The position numbers were made by a program, and so were the translations under genes. From assembly GCA_030041075.1 (NCBI GenBank), contig JASHOP010000019.1, positions 1 through 40,508 on the forward strand: a stretch of 40,508 nucleotides of DNA. The letters run 5' to 3'. Source of the DNA: Thermoplasmata archaeon (GTDB taxonomy: Archaea > Thermoplasmatota > Thermoplasmata > Lutacidiplasmatales > UBA184). Shown in pieces: positions 8,061 to 15,584 of this stretch (the stretch's first letter is position 1; every line of letters starts with the position of its first letter). The notes under the pieces are model-generated. The model had not been told where the DNA came from. It was given only the letters and a program-made list of their open reading frames with translations, and searched no databases.

Positions 8061-9346
8061 CCCCACCGGCTCCGCCGGCGGGGTTCCGCTGGCGCTCGCG
8101 CGGGCTCCTGCTCGCGGCCGGAGGGGTAGCGTACCTCGTCGCGGCGATCGCGCTGAAGGACTCGGTCCTGATCCTGATCGCCACGCCGCTGCTCGTCGCG
8201 CCGCTGGCCACCGCGCTGCTCGCCCCGCGCCCGGCCCCCCGGGCCGAGCTCACCTGGGAGGAGGTCGGCCCCTGGGACCAGGTCCGCATCGAGGGCTCGG
8301 TGCGGGGCCGGCCGGCGGCGGCGATGCACGACGTGACCGTGGCCCTCGAGTCCCCTCCCGACCTTCCCGAGCGACCGTTCCGCCGGGTCGAGCACCGGGC
8401 CGGGGAGATGCGGTTCGAGATGCGATGGAACTCGCCCTACCCCTCCGTCGAGATCGTTCCCCCGCCGGAGGTCGCCTGGCGCGACCCGATCGGGCTCGTC
8501 GAGCGGCCGGTCGAGGTGGAGGGGCGCGAGCTCGTGGCGGAGCGATACCCGCTCGATCTGTTCCGCCGAGGCGCGGTCCGGTTCGAGCGAAGCTGGCCGA
8601 TCTCCGGCGCCACGCGCGCGCACCAGGCGGGAACGTCGGGCGAATTCTACGAGATCCGCCCCGCCGCACCGAGCGAGTCCCCCCGACGCATCAACTGGTG
8701 GGCGAGCGCCCGGCGGGGACGCTGGCTCGCCAACGATTTCGAGCTCGAGCGCAAGGTCGACGTGATCGTCCTGGTCGACACCCGCCCGACCGAGCTCGGC
8801 GAGGTCGCCGACGAGCGGTTTCTGGCGGTCGCCCGGGCGGCCGCCACCAGCATCTCGCTGACGTTCCTCACGGAGAAGGCCCGCGTCGGGTACGCCCGGT
8901 TCGGGGAGTTCCTCGAGGCGGTGCCGCTCTCGGGCGGGCGGATGCACGGACTCAGGATCCGGGAGGCGATCCGGACGACGCGTCGGAGCCCGGTCGATAG
9001 CCCGTCGGAGCGGTGCGCCTACTCGCTCCGCCGCTTCTATCCCCCGCGCGTCACGACGGTCCTCCTCTCGAGCCTCGCCGGGGAGGATGCGTTCGATCTC
9101 GTGGCGTTCCTCCGAAGGCGCGGCTACCCGGTGATCGTCCTCAACCCCACGTGGCGCTCCCTCCTTCCCCGACGGACCACGCTCCCGCCCCGGGAGGATG
9201 CGCTGGCGGCCCGGCTCAGCCACCTCGAGCGACGCATGGTCCTCCGGGCGACGCGAACCCAGGCGACGGTCGTCGACTGGGAGGATTTTTCGAACCTCCG
9301 GGACTTCGCCTTCTGGATCCAGCACCCGAACGTGAGGAGGGCGTAG
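8057..9346 (+). CDS. DUF58 domain protein
   Basis: A 429-residue protein with two N-terminal hydrophobic spans (about 15-55), a beta-rich middle, and a C-terminal DUF58 domain marked by RRINWWASARRGRWLANDFE and followed by the von Willebrand A-like strand VDVIVLVDTRP. DUF58 proteins usually partner with MoxR-family AAA+ ATPases and act in envelope or complex maturation. The GTG start overlaps the previous stop (GTGA, 8057-8060). No MoxR gene lies in the window on either side of this operon, which is unusual. Family call is firm, cellular job inferred. Confidence 0.9.
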   Translation: MTPPAPPAGFRWRSRGLLLAAGGVAYLVAAIALKDSVLILIATPLLVAPLATALLAPRPAPRAELTWEEVGPWDQVRIEGSVRGRPAAAMHDVTVALESPPDLPERPFRRVEHRAGEMRFEMRWNSPYPSVEIVPPPEVAWRDPIGLVERPVEVEGRELVAERYPLDLFRRGAVRFERSWPISGATRAHQAGTSGEFYEIRPAAPSESPRRINWWASARRGRWLANDFELERKVDVIVLVDTRPTELGEVADERFLAVARAAATSISLTFLTEKARVGYARFGEFLEAVPLSGGRMHGLRIREAIRTTRRSPVDSPSERCAYSLRRFYPPRVTTVLLSSLAGEDAFDLVAFLRRRGYPVIVLNPTWRSLLPRRTTLPPREDALAARLSHLERRMVLRATRTQATVVDWEDFSNLRDFAFWIQHPNVRRA

Positions 9347-9874
9347 ATGGCCGACCGGGGTGCGCTGGCGATCGCCCCGGCCGGAGCCGGCGCCTCGGCG
9401 GTGATCCTGGTGGCCGCGATCGTGCTGTTCGGTCTGACGACCCGCCTTCCGTTCTTCTTCGCGACGGCCGTGGGCGCCGCGGGGGCGGCGGCGGCGATCG
9501 TGCTGCGCGTGGTATCAAGCGGCCGAAGGACGGACGCGGCGACCCTCCTGATCCTGCTGGTCCTGGGGGTCCTGGCGGCCACGGCCCCCGACTCCCGAGG
9601 CGCCGGACTCGCGGGCGGGATCGTGATCCTCGCCCTCTTGCTCTGGCTGGCGGATGAGCCGGGACGCGTTCGGGGGGGAATGCGCCGCGCGGCGACAGCC
9701 GTGGGCGTGGTCGGGCTGGCGTTCGCCGTCGCCTGGGCCAGCGCCTTCCTGATCCCGTTGGCGGTCGTCCCGACCGGGGTCATCGGCGGGCTCCTCGTGG
9801 TGGTGATCCTCCTCGCGACGACCCTGTTCGCCCGGCCGGATATCCTCGAGCGGGAGCCGCCCCTGGCCTCGTAG
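9347..9874 (+). CDS. Polytopic membrane protein, fourth gene of the DUF58 operon
   Basis: A 175-residue, almost entirely hydrophobic protein with about five to six predicted membrane spans and no soluble domain. The ATG follows the DUF58 stop with no gap (TAGATG), so it belongs to the same operon. In haloarchaeal DUF58 loci a polytopic protein (DUF7519-type) often occupies this place; I cannot confirm homology by eye. Function unknown. Confidence 0.75.
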   Translation: MADRGALAIAPAGAGASAVILVAAIVLFGLTTRLPFFFATAVGAAGAAAAIVLRVVSSGRRTDAATLLILLVLGVLAATAPDSRGAGLAGGIVILALLLWLADEPGRVRGGMRRAATAVGVVGLAFAVAWASAFLIPLAVVPTGVIGGLLVVVILLATTLFARPDILEREPPLAS

Positions 9875-9986
9875 CGGTGGCACCGCTGGCCGTTTCGCTC
9901 CGCTCCGGAGGATCGGCCGACGAGGGCGGCCCCCGGCGCGGCGCCCCGGCTCGGCGGGCCGGCTCCGGCGGCCTTCCGAGGATACG

Positions 9987-9994
9987 TCTTTAAC
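9987..9994 (+). promoter_or_regulatory. AT box of the cyclic-nucleotide-binding gene
   Basis: TCTTTAAC is centred 24-25 nt before the GTG at 10015, so the message is probably leaderless. Confidence 0.6.
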
Positions 9995-10014
9995 CCGCAG
10001 GGTCTCCCCGAACC

Positions 10015-10455
10015 GTGAGCGGTTCCACCGGACGATCGGCGCCGGACGTCGCGGGGATGATGGGCGCGGCACCCATCTTCTCCGGCCTTTCCGACCGACA
10101 GCTCAAGTCGATCGCGCGGACGGCGAAGATCCTGTCGTACGCGACGGGCGCTCGGATCGTCCAGCAGGGCGAGCCGGGGATCGCGATGTATCTCGTGCTC
10201 CGCGGCTCGGTCGAGGTCCGGCAGGGGGCCCGCGTGCTCGCCCGATTGAACGCCGGCCAGTTCTTCGGGGAGATGACCCTCGTCGACGAGCAGCCCCGGT
10301 CGGCGGACGTGGTCGCGGTCGATCCCACGGAGTGCGCGGTCCTTTCGCGCTGGGAGTTCTGGGGGTTCGCGAGGACCGAGCCGGAGGTACTCGAAGGGAT
10401 GATGCGGGAGATGGCGCGCCGCCTTCGGGCGACGGACAAGGCGCTGTCGGAGTAG
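10015..10455 (+). CDS. Stand-alone cyclic nucleotide-binding (CNB) domain protein
   Basis: A 146-residue protein consisting of one CNB domain. The phosphate-binding cassette is intact: F84-G85-E86 and, nine residues on, R95 within PRSADVV; the preceding beta-roll carries GEPGIAMYLVLRGSVEV. No DNA-binding helix-turn-helix follows the domain; only a C-terminal helix (VLEGMMREMARRLRA) is present, so it is likely a signalling subunit or partner rather than a CRP-type regulator. The GTG start is fixed by an AT box 24 nt upstream. The presence of a complete adenylate cyclase 6 kb away makes cAMP a reasonable ligand, which is inference. Confidence 0.88.
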   Translation: MSGSTGRSAPDVAGMMGAAPIFSGLSDRQLKSIARTAKILSYATGARIVQQGEPGIAMYLVLRGSVEVRQGARVLARLNAGQFFGEMTLVDEQPRSADVVAVDPTECAVLSRWEFWGFARTEPEVLEGMMREMARRLRATDKALSE

Positions 10456-10584
10456 GCTCCGCTCGGTGCCCGGGTCCCGGAGCGGTGGGCCCGCCCGGCC
10501 GCACCCCCCGGGGTCCGGTGGGGTGGGAAAGCCATATCCGCGACCATAGTGAGAGGCGCCGCCTAGCGAGCCCGGAGCGGTCCG

Positions 10585-11325
10585 TTGAAGCTCACCTTCC
10601 TGGGGACGGGAGCCGGCAACTTTCGCGGGAGCCGCCGGCATCCGGCCAGTGCGTACGTTGACGGCGTTCTCCTCGATTGCGGGGCCGGGGCGACCGGGCG
10701 TCTCCACGACGTCGGGGCGTTCGATCGCGTCGATGTCGTCCTGATCTCCCATCTCCACTCGGACCACGTCGCGGGCTTGTTCGACTTCCTCCTCCACACG
10801 CTGATCACCGGGCGGCGCCGCCCGCTCACCCTCGTCTCGCCTCCGGGATTGTCGCCGATCCTGGCCAGCGTCTTTGCCGCCAAGGGGACCGTCGTCGACC
10901 CGTCGCAGCTCTACGAGTTCCGGTTGGTGGAGAGCGACCGCCCGGAGGTCACGGTGGGGCGGTGGAGGATCCGGGGCGTTCCGCTCGATCACTCGATCCT
11001 GGACCTGGGCTACCATCTGTCGACGGACGGACTATCGATCTTCTACACCGGCGACACCCGCGAGCCGTCGGCGACCCTCGAGACGCCCGCCGACTACCTG
11101 ATCCACGAGGCGACGTACGCCGATCGCCACCGCGCGAGCGCCCGGGAGTACGGCCACAGCACCGGGACGGAGGCCGCCGAGGCCGCCCGGGCGACGGGGG
11201 CCCGTCGCCTGTTCCTCACGCACGTCGGGGACCTTCCCGACACGGACTCGGAGATCGCCGCGGAGGCCCGCCGAACGTTCCCGGAGTCGGTCGTGGCGGA
11301 GGACCGTAGCAGCTTCGACCTCTGA
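10585..11325 (+). CDS. RNase Z-like metallo-beta-lactamase fold hydrolase
   Basis: A 246-residue protein with the HxHxDH zinc motif at H56, H58, D60, H61 (SHLHSDHVAG), a further metal histidine in PLDHS, the bridging aspartate in FYTGDTR and the final histidine in LTHVG. The N-terminal MKLTFLGTGAGN and the spacing match the ElaC/RNase Z branch of the superfamily. True RNase Z is longer and carries an exosite that grips tRNA; I see no such insertion, so this may be a paralogous phosphodiesterase rather than the tRNA 3' processing enzyme. The TTG start at 10585 has GGAG seven nt upstream (10574-10577). Confidence 0.85.
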   Translation: MKLTFLGTGAGNFRGSRRHPASAYVDGVLLDCGAGATGRLHDVGAFDRVDVVLISHLHSDHVAGLFDFLLHTLITGRRRPLTLVSPPGLSPILASVFAAKGTVVDPSQLYEFRLVESDRPEVTVGRWRIRGVPLDHSILDLGYHLSTDGLSIFYTGDTREPSATLETPADYLIHEATYADRHRASAREYGHSTGTEAAEAARATGARRLFLTHVGDLPDTDSEIAAEARRTFPESVVAEDRSSFDL

Positions 11326-11710
11326 GGCGCGGATCCGCGGGACGGCCCCAGCGCGATCGAGCGGGTGGACCACCGCGCCGTCGGCGATCCACGGCCCCGA
11401 CGTCCCGGGCCGGGTCTACCGGTTCCACCGGGGCCGGGAGGACCACGGAAGGCGGCGTCCGGCTCGGCGCCGGAGGCGCAGAGGATGCCCCGGTCGCCGG
11501 TCCTCCGGATCCCGTCGAGATCCCGCGCGTCCCCGTCGAGGATACTCCCCCCACGGGCCAGGGTCAAGATCCGGCACCGACCCTCGCCGACCTCGAGCGA
11601 GTCGGCGGGCGAGCGTCCTTCCGGGACTGACCCCCGGCGACACGATCGGGCTCCGGGGAGGCAGCGGCGGCGCCACCGCCGCTGCGTCGGGTCGTTCGTG
11701 GAGGGCGGTA
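11326..11710. other. Gene-free spacer
   Basis: A 385-nt segment between the stops of the convergent hydrolase and anchored-protein genes. One AT element (GGATACTC, about 11539) exists but no start codon lies at the expected distance on either strand, and frames here lack recognisable domains. I see nothing further. Confidence 0.5.
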
Positions 11711-12259
11711 CTAGGGGGCCGACACCGTCCACGTCCCGTAGGAGTAACTGTCGCTTCCTGTCGCCACGAACCAGATCGAGAAGCCGTACTGCGACGCGCC
11801 GGCGTACGCGGTGGCGGGCGAAAAGATCGTCTCGTAGTCCCGGTCTCCGTCGGCGACTTCATACACGCACAGTTGTCCGGTGGTGGCGGAACCGGGCCCG
11901 GGGCACGTCGCATTGTAGGATTCGCCGGCGGAGATGAACGTCACGTTGGTGGCCGGTAGCGCTTCGCTGAGCGGGATCGGGAACTCGACCGTGGGGCCGA
12001 GGTCTGCTTCGTCGGTACCTCCCCACGCGGCGTAGACACCGGACTCATTCTCGCCGAGGGGCAGCGTCGACCGGACGGAGTAGCTTACGCCCGCCGCGCC
12101 CGTCGGACCGGGCACGACAAAGTTCAAGGCTAGGGCCGCGAGCGCGATCACGATGGCGATCACTCCGAGCGTCGTTCCGAGCTTCGATCCACCGCCACCG
12201 GTCGGCGGAGGGGGTGCGGGGGTCGGCGCTTCAGTTCCTGGCGAAGGCGTTTGCTGCAT
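11711..12259 (-). CDS. Membrane-anchored secreted protein, unknown function
   Basis: A 182-residue protein: a Pro/Thr/Gly-rich N-terminal cytosolic tail (1-26), one membrane span at about 28-50, a short GPTGAAG turn, then a beta-rich extracellular domain of about 130 residues with three sequons (NES, NVT, NAT) and two cysteines (CPGPG..., LCVYE) that could pair. Not recognised as a family. The layout, with a short basic/Pro tail and single span, also appears in the zinc-ribbon protein at 28553, though that one has a zinc ribbon in front. An AT box 27 nt upstream supports the ATG at 12259 and a leaderless message. Confidence 0.75.
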   Translation of the reverse strand: MQQTPSPGTEAPTPAPPPPTGGGGSKLGTTLGVIAIVIALAALALNFVVPGPTGAAGVSYSVRSTLPLGENESGVYAAWGGTDEADLGPTVEFPIPLSEALPATNVTFISAGESYNATCPGPGSATTGQLCVYEVADGDRDYETIFSPATAYAGASQYGFSIWFVATGSDSYSYGTWTVSAP

Positions 12260-12280
12260 CGGGAAGCGTGTCGGCTCCTC

Positions 12281-12290
12281 CAGAAAAAGC
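12281..12290 (-). promoter_or_regulatory. AT box of the anchored-protein gene
   Basis: GCTTTTTCTG on the minus strand, centred about 26-27 nt before the ATG at 12259. Confidence 0.55.
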
Positions 12291-12442
12291 CGATGCCCGG
12301 CGTTGCCGCCTCCGCACGAGGACGCGGACCGGACGGAAGGCGCGGACGCCGCGAACGGGAAGCCGCCGCCGATAGAGCGGCTACGATCGGCCGGGCGGGC
12401 GGGTGCGCATCGGGGGCGTCGATCGCTCGCGGAAAGCGAGCG

Positions 12443-12449
12443 TAGTTAA
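12443..12449 (+). promoter_or_regulatory. AT box upstream of leader frame and VOC gene
   Basis: TAGTTAA is centred 22 nt before the ATG of the nine-codon leader (12468) and 55 nt before the VOC start. Confidence 0.5.
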
Positions 12450-12467
12450 CTCCAGCCGTGGCGTGCG

Positions 12468-12497
12468 ATGACTGTCGATCCGACTCGGATGCGGTGA
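12468..12497 (+). CDS. Nine-codon leader frame in phase with the VOC gene
   Basis: ATG at 12468 followed by eight codons and TGA at 12495-12497. It is positioned to be the first codon of a leaderless transcript and lies in the same frame as the VOC gene, which restarts three nt after the stop (ATG 12501). It may be a coupled leader peptide, or the stop may interrupt an N-terminal extension of the VOC protein. Real translation is unproven. Confidence 0.35.
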   Translation: MTVDPTRMR

Positions 12498-12500
12498 GGG

Positions 12501-12944
12501 ATGGAGATGGCCCGGAAGCGAAGTCGAAGTCGGGAGCGAGTCTCAGGGATTGGCGGGGTCTTCCTCCGGGGGCGCAAGCCGGCCAAACTGGCCGCCTGGT
12601 ACCGGGATCGCCTGGGTCTGTCGGTGAAGGATCAGGTCGCGGTTTTCAAGTGGATCAGCCCTCGCCCCGACCATCGCGTGGGCCATACCGTCTGGGCGGT
12701 GCTGGGAACGAGCGACCGAGGCTGGGGACCCGGTCGCTCCACGGCACAGGTGAACTATCGCGTGGCCGATCTGGGTCGACTGCTATCGCAGCTCCGCTCC
12801 GAGGGCGTGCGCGTCTCGGACGGTGTGGAGGTCTCGCGCTACGGACGGTTCGCCTGGGCCGAGGATCCGGAGGGGAATCGGTTCGAGCTGTGGGAACCCC
12901 CCCGCCGGTATCGGTCGCCGGATCGTCACGTGCCCATGGAGTGA
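12501..12944 (+). CDS. VOC family protein
   Basis: A 147-residue VOC protein: IGGVFLRGRKPAKLAAWYRDRLGL is the first motif, and EDPEGNRFELWEPP with its metal-ligand glutamate closes the second repeat. The first repeat lacks the usual metal histidine near GGVFL, so metal binding is uncertain. Alternative starts are ATG 12501 and ATG 12507; the N-terminal Arg/Lys-rich 13 residues precede the domain. An in-frame stop just upstream separates it from the leader frame at 12468. Substrate not predictable. Confidence 0.82.
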   Translation: MEMARKRSRSRERVSGIGGVFLRGRKPAKLAAWYRDRLGLSVKDQVAVFKWISPRPDHRVGHTVWAVLGTSDRGWGPGRSTAQVNYRVADLGRLLSQLRSEGVRVSDGVEVSRYGRFAWAEDPEGNRFELWEPPRRYRSPDRHVPME

Positions 12945-13277
12945 GCCTCTCCTCCAAGCGCTCCCGAGCGGGCGAGAGCGCCCCACTCGAGTTCCCCCTC
13001 ATCCTCCACCGAGCGCTCGACGGCAGACGGTGTTTCGGGAGCCGCGGAGAGGACCGGATCGAGGCGAGCACGGAGCCGGGGAACCCCTCTCACGTCGGGC
13101 TGTCTTCACCGGTCGCTCCGCGAACGCGGGCGAGCTTGTGCTCAAGCCCTCGCCGTTCGGCCCGAACAGAATCCGGGGCCTCCCTGCGGTTCAGTCCACC
13201 GTACGGATGAATGAGCTCGTTCCGAAACCTCGCGAGATGGAGCCACGGCAGGTGCGCATCGCGCCGTTGCGGGCGCT

Positions 13278-13285
13278 TCTATACC
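13278..13285 (+). promoter_or_regulatory. AT box without obvious protein gene downstream
   Basis: TCTATACC predicts transcription from about 13305. The only nearby start (GTG 13310, 44 codons) gives an unconvincing peptide, so an untranslated RNA is possible. Confidence 0.45.
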
Positions 13286-13304
13286 TCGGAGGCCGTTTCC
13301 CCGA

Positions 13305-13870
13305 CGATCGTGCGATCGCAGGCTACGACGTTGTGGAGAGGGACCCTTCCCGGGTCGGATCGACGGTTCTGCCGGGACTCGACTCGAGCCTCTCCTCGAA
13401 CTCCGCCCGCCGTGATAGACCCATGGGCGAGCCCGACTCGATGAGTAGGTCGACGTCGCTCGATGGGGTCGCCTCGCCTCAGGATACGGATCTGAAGACC
13501 TTCAGACGGGTGACCGCGCACCGGCAGGCCGGGCGTCGCACCGCGCGGCGGTGTGGCCCCACCAACTGCTCGACTCCGGGGCCGTTCCGTCTCTCCGCTT
13601 AAGGCGGAGATGGCTAAGGTCCCGCAGCTTCGGCCTGCACCGGGGACACCTCCGCCCGCGCTACGTCCGCGGGGTCCACGCTTGGATGCAGCGATGGCAT
13701 CGCGCGAAGGCGGCGTTCGGTCCGGCCACGGCGAGGGCCGCCGAGAGGATGGGCTAGCTTACTCTGGAACCCGGCGCCACGGTAAGTTCGGTCTCTGTCC
13801 GGGGCCGGGGTCCGTATCCGGAGCGGTGGCGAGCTCTACGGGCGGCGGGCCATCGCCGGAACCCTGCCAC
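13305..13870 (+). ncRNA. Candidate structured RNA (hairpin-rich)
   Basis: Consecutive stems: 13491-13506 (TCTGAAG/CTTCAGA), 13592-13610 (TCTCCGC/GCGGAGA with TTAAG loop), 13619-13647 (GTCCC/GGGAC enclosing GCAG/CTGC), 13655-13673 (CCCGCG/CGCGGG), 13685-13701 (GATGC/GCATC) and 13723-13740 (CGGCC/GGCCG). A promoter-like box precedes them. GC-rich DNA forms hairpins by chance, boundaries are guesses and no RNA family was recognised; the strand is inferred from the AT box. Confidence 0.25.
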
Positions 13871-13964
13871 CTTGGACCGACGGATAACCTCGTCTAGGAG
13901 TCGCGTTCCGCTCCGACCGACCGGGGTCGATGTCGCGGCGGTCGTTCCGACACGCGCTCGGGTG

Positions 13965-15548
13965 CTAGGCTACGAATCCGGCCAGCGATTGAGCGTTTCC
14001 CAGCGACACGGGCGAAAGGGGTCCCAGCCAGGGAACCGCGGGGGGCGCATTCAGCGAGGCCGGCAGATAGACGAGGTCCAGGACGCGCGGCGAGCTCGCC
14101 TTCAACTGCCCCGCGATCTTGGGATTCGAGAACCGTACGCCGTCGACATACCGTTGCACCAGCCGGAGCGCCTCCGCGTGCGTGGTGAAGGGTGGAACGG
14201 CGGGCAATCCCGGGATCGGGCTCATCGCGGCGGCCCGGAGCACCGAGGTCACGCCTTGGCTGTCCGTGATCTTCGCCTGTTTGCCGGCGACGCGGTCGTA
14301 GTACGCATTGATCGATCGCCCGCCGCCAGAAGCCGAGAACACGTCCGTCAGGACCCGGCCCGAGCCCATCCCCGTCACGCTGGCGAGGTCCGTGGGGAAC
14401 GTCGCCGCGACCAACAGGATCTCGGGGACCTCCTTGCCTCGCTTGGTCCAGAGGACCCCCGTCTCGAACGTATACGGCAGCTCCACCGCCCAGAACGGAA
14501 CGTAGACACCGGAACCGCCGGTGAGCACCTTGATCGAGCCGCGGCCCGCTTGCGCGGCGCGAAGCTGGGAAGCGCTGCGGAACACTTCCTCCCGAGTCCG
14601 GAGGGCTCGGAACGAGGCACCCCAGTCCCCCGGGGTGTTCTCCGAGAGCCAGTTCAAGACTCCCATCAAACGCTCCGCATACACCATCGGAGGTGGAGCG
14701 ACGTGAGGCGAGTTCTGCGCGATCTCGAGCATCGCCCCCACGGTCCGGGTGACCGCGAGCTCCTGCGCGATCGCGGCCGACATGTATCCCAGCTCCGGGA
14801 CTGTGGCGAGCATCGTTCGGGATCGTTCCAGTTCCTCGGTCGCGCGGCCGAGCCACCGGGTGCACTCCTCCATCCGATCCCCGGCCAGGAGAGCGTCCGC
14901 TGCCCGGCTCTCGGTCGAGAGTGCGCTCAGTCGAACGGCCAGCGGCGGCCAGCGCCCGGTGCTCGCGATGGCGTCCGCCGCGGTCGCGAAGCTCTGGGCG
15001 ATGAGGTGGAACCGCTCGGGTTGCCGCCCGTTCGCGAGACGGCTGGCCACCAGAATCGATTGGTAGCAGGAGGCGAGGCCGCCCGCGCGCTGGATTAGCT
15101 CCCGGCTCGCCTCGTCCACCGCCAGTCCGGAGACCGACTGGATCTTGGCGGCGAAGACGGAGATGGCGGCCGGATCCGCGCTGTCGGGAACCGCCGCGCC
15201 CGCGGAGAACGGGAGGGGGGCTAGGGGGGAGGACAGGAGGTGGAAGCAGGCGAAGCGATACTGATCGCTCTCCGTCACCAGCCGGGGCCGGATGCTGCTG
15301 TTGAACGCCGAGAGGCGGGCCACCGGATCGATCGTCTGAGACCGGGAGGCATCGAGCCCGGTGGGGACCGCCTGGCGCACGAACGCGGCGACCTGGGCCA
15401 TGAAGTGGTCGAGGAACTGGCGCGCATCCACGGTCCGCTGCGAGGTTCCGCAAAACGTGCAGGTCTGGATCTCGCCGCCGGTGACCCGGGAGTACGGGGC
15501 TCCGCAGGAGCCGCACCGGAGTGGAAGACTCGATACCGGGCTCTCCAT
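13965..15548 (-). CDS. Uncharacterised protein with N-terminal zinc ribbon
   Basis: A 527-residue predicted cytosolic protein. A four-cysteine zinc ribbon occupies residues 10-35 (C12, C15, C30, C33). A long helical region follows (about 45-330, TPR-like in look but without clear repeats), then a beta-containing C-terminal part starting near GVYVPFWAVELPY, a phrase reminiscent of other zinc-ribbon proteins in which YxPFW begins a soluble domain, and ending with LDLVYLPASLN. No membrane span. It lies 36 nt downstream of the gene at 15585 on the same strand, so the two are probably one operon. I do not recognise a described family; it may scaffold a complex. Confidence 0.8.
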   Translation of the reverse strand: MESPVSSLPLRCGSCGAPYSRVTGGEIQTCTFCGTSQRTVDARQFLDHFMAQVAAFVRQAVPTGLDASRSQTIDPVARLSAFNSSIRPRLVTESDQYRFACFHLLSSPLAPLPFSAGAAVPDSADPAAISVFAAKIQSVSGLAVDEASRELIQRAGGLASCYQSILVASRLANGRQPERFHLIAQSFATAADAIASTGRWPPLAVRLSALSTESRAADALLAGDRMEECTRWLGRATEELERSRTMLATVPELGYMSAAIAQELAVTRTVGAMLEIAQNSPHVAPPPMVYAERLMGVLNWLSENTPGDWGASFRALRTREEVFRSASQLRAAQAGRGSIKVLTGGSGVYVPFWAVELPYTFETGVLWTKRGKEVPEILLVAATFPTDLASVTGMGSGRVLTDVFSASGGGRSINAYYDRVAGKQAKITDSQGVTSVLRAAAMSPIPGLPAVPPFTTHAEALRLVQRYVDGVRFSNPKIAGQLKASSPRVLDLVYLPASLNAPPAVPWLGPLSPVSLGNAQSLAGFVA

Positions 15549-15584
15549 GGCGCTCGTGCTGCGCTACCTCGCCGACCTCAGGTC

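Larger units (their letters stand above)
12945..13964. other. One-kilobase segment without recognisable protein gene
   Basis: Located between the VOC gene and the end of the minus-strand zinc-ribbon gene. Frames here give Arg/Ser/Pro-rich peptides without domains. The right half is unusually rich in perfect hairpins and lies downstream of a clear AT box; see the candidate RNA entry. No tRNA, SRP RNA or RNase P RNA signature was found. Confidence 0.6.

Noticed and set aside
2199-10455. CBASS-like antiviral signalling by the cyclase and CNB protein
   Set aside because: The cyclase is class III, not a CD-NTase, and no effector (nuclease, phospholipase, membrane killer) is beside either gene.
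13600-13640. Possible 23S rRNA fragment (GCTAAGGTCCC) in the hairpin-rich region
   Set aside because: Only 11 nt resemble 23S rRNA and the flanks do not continue the match.
13560-13900. RNase P RNA or SRP RNA
   Set aside because: A GGAACCCGGC stretch at about 13766 recalls the RNase P CR-V element, but the CR-I partner (GAAAGTCC-like) and the AGAA context are missing; the SRP helix 8 GGAA-loop signature with its flanking CAGG and AGCA is also absent.
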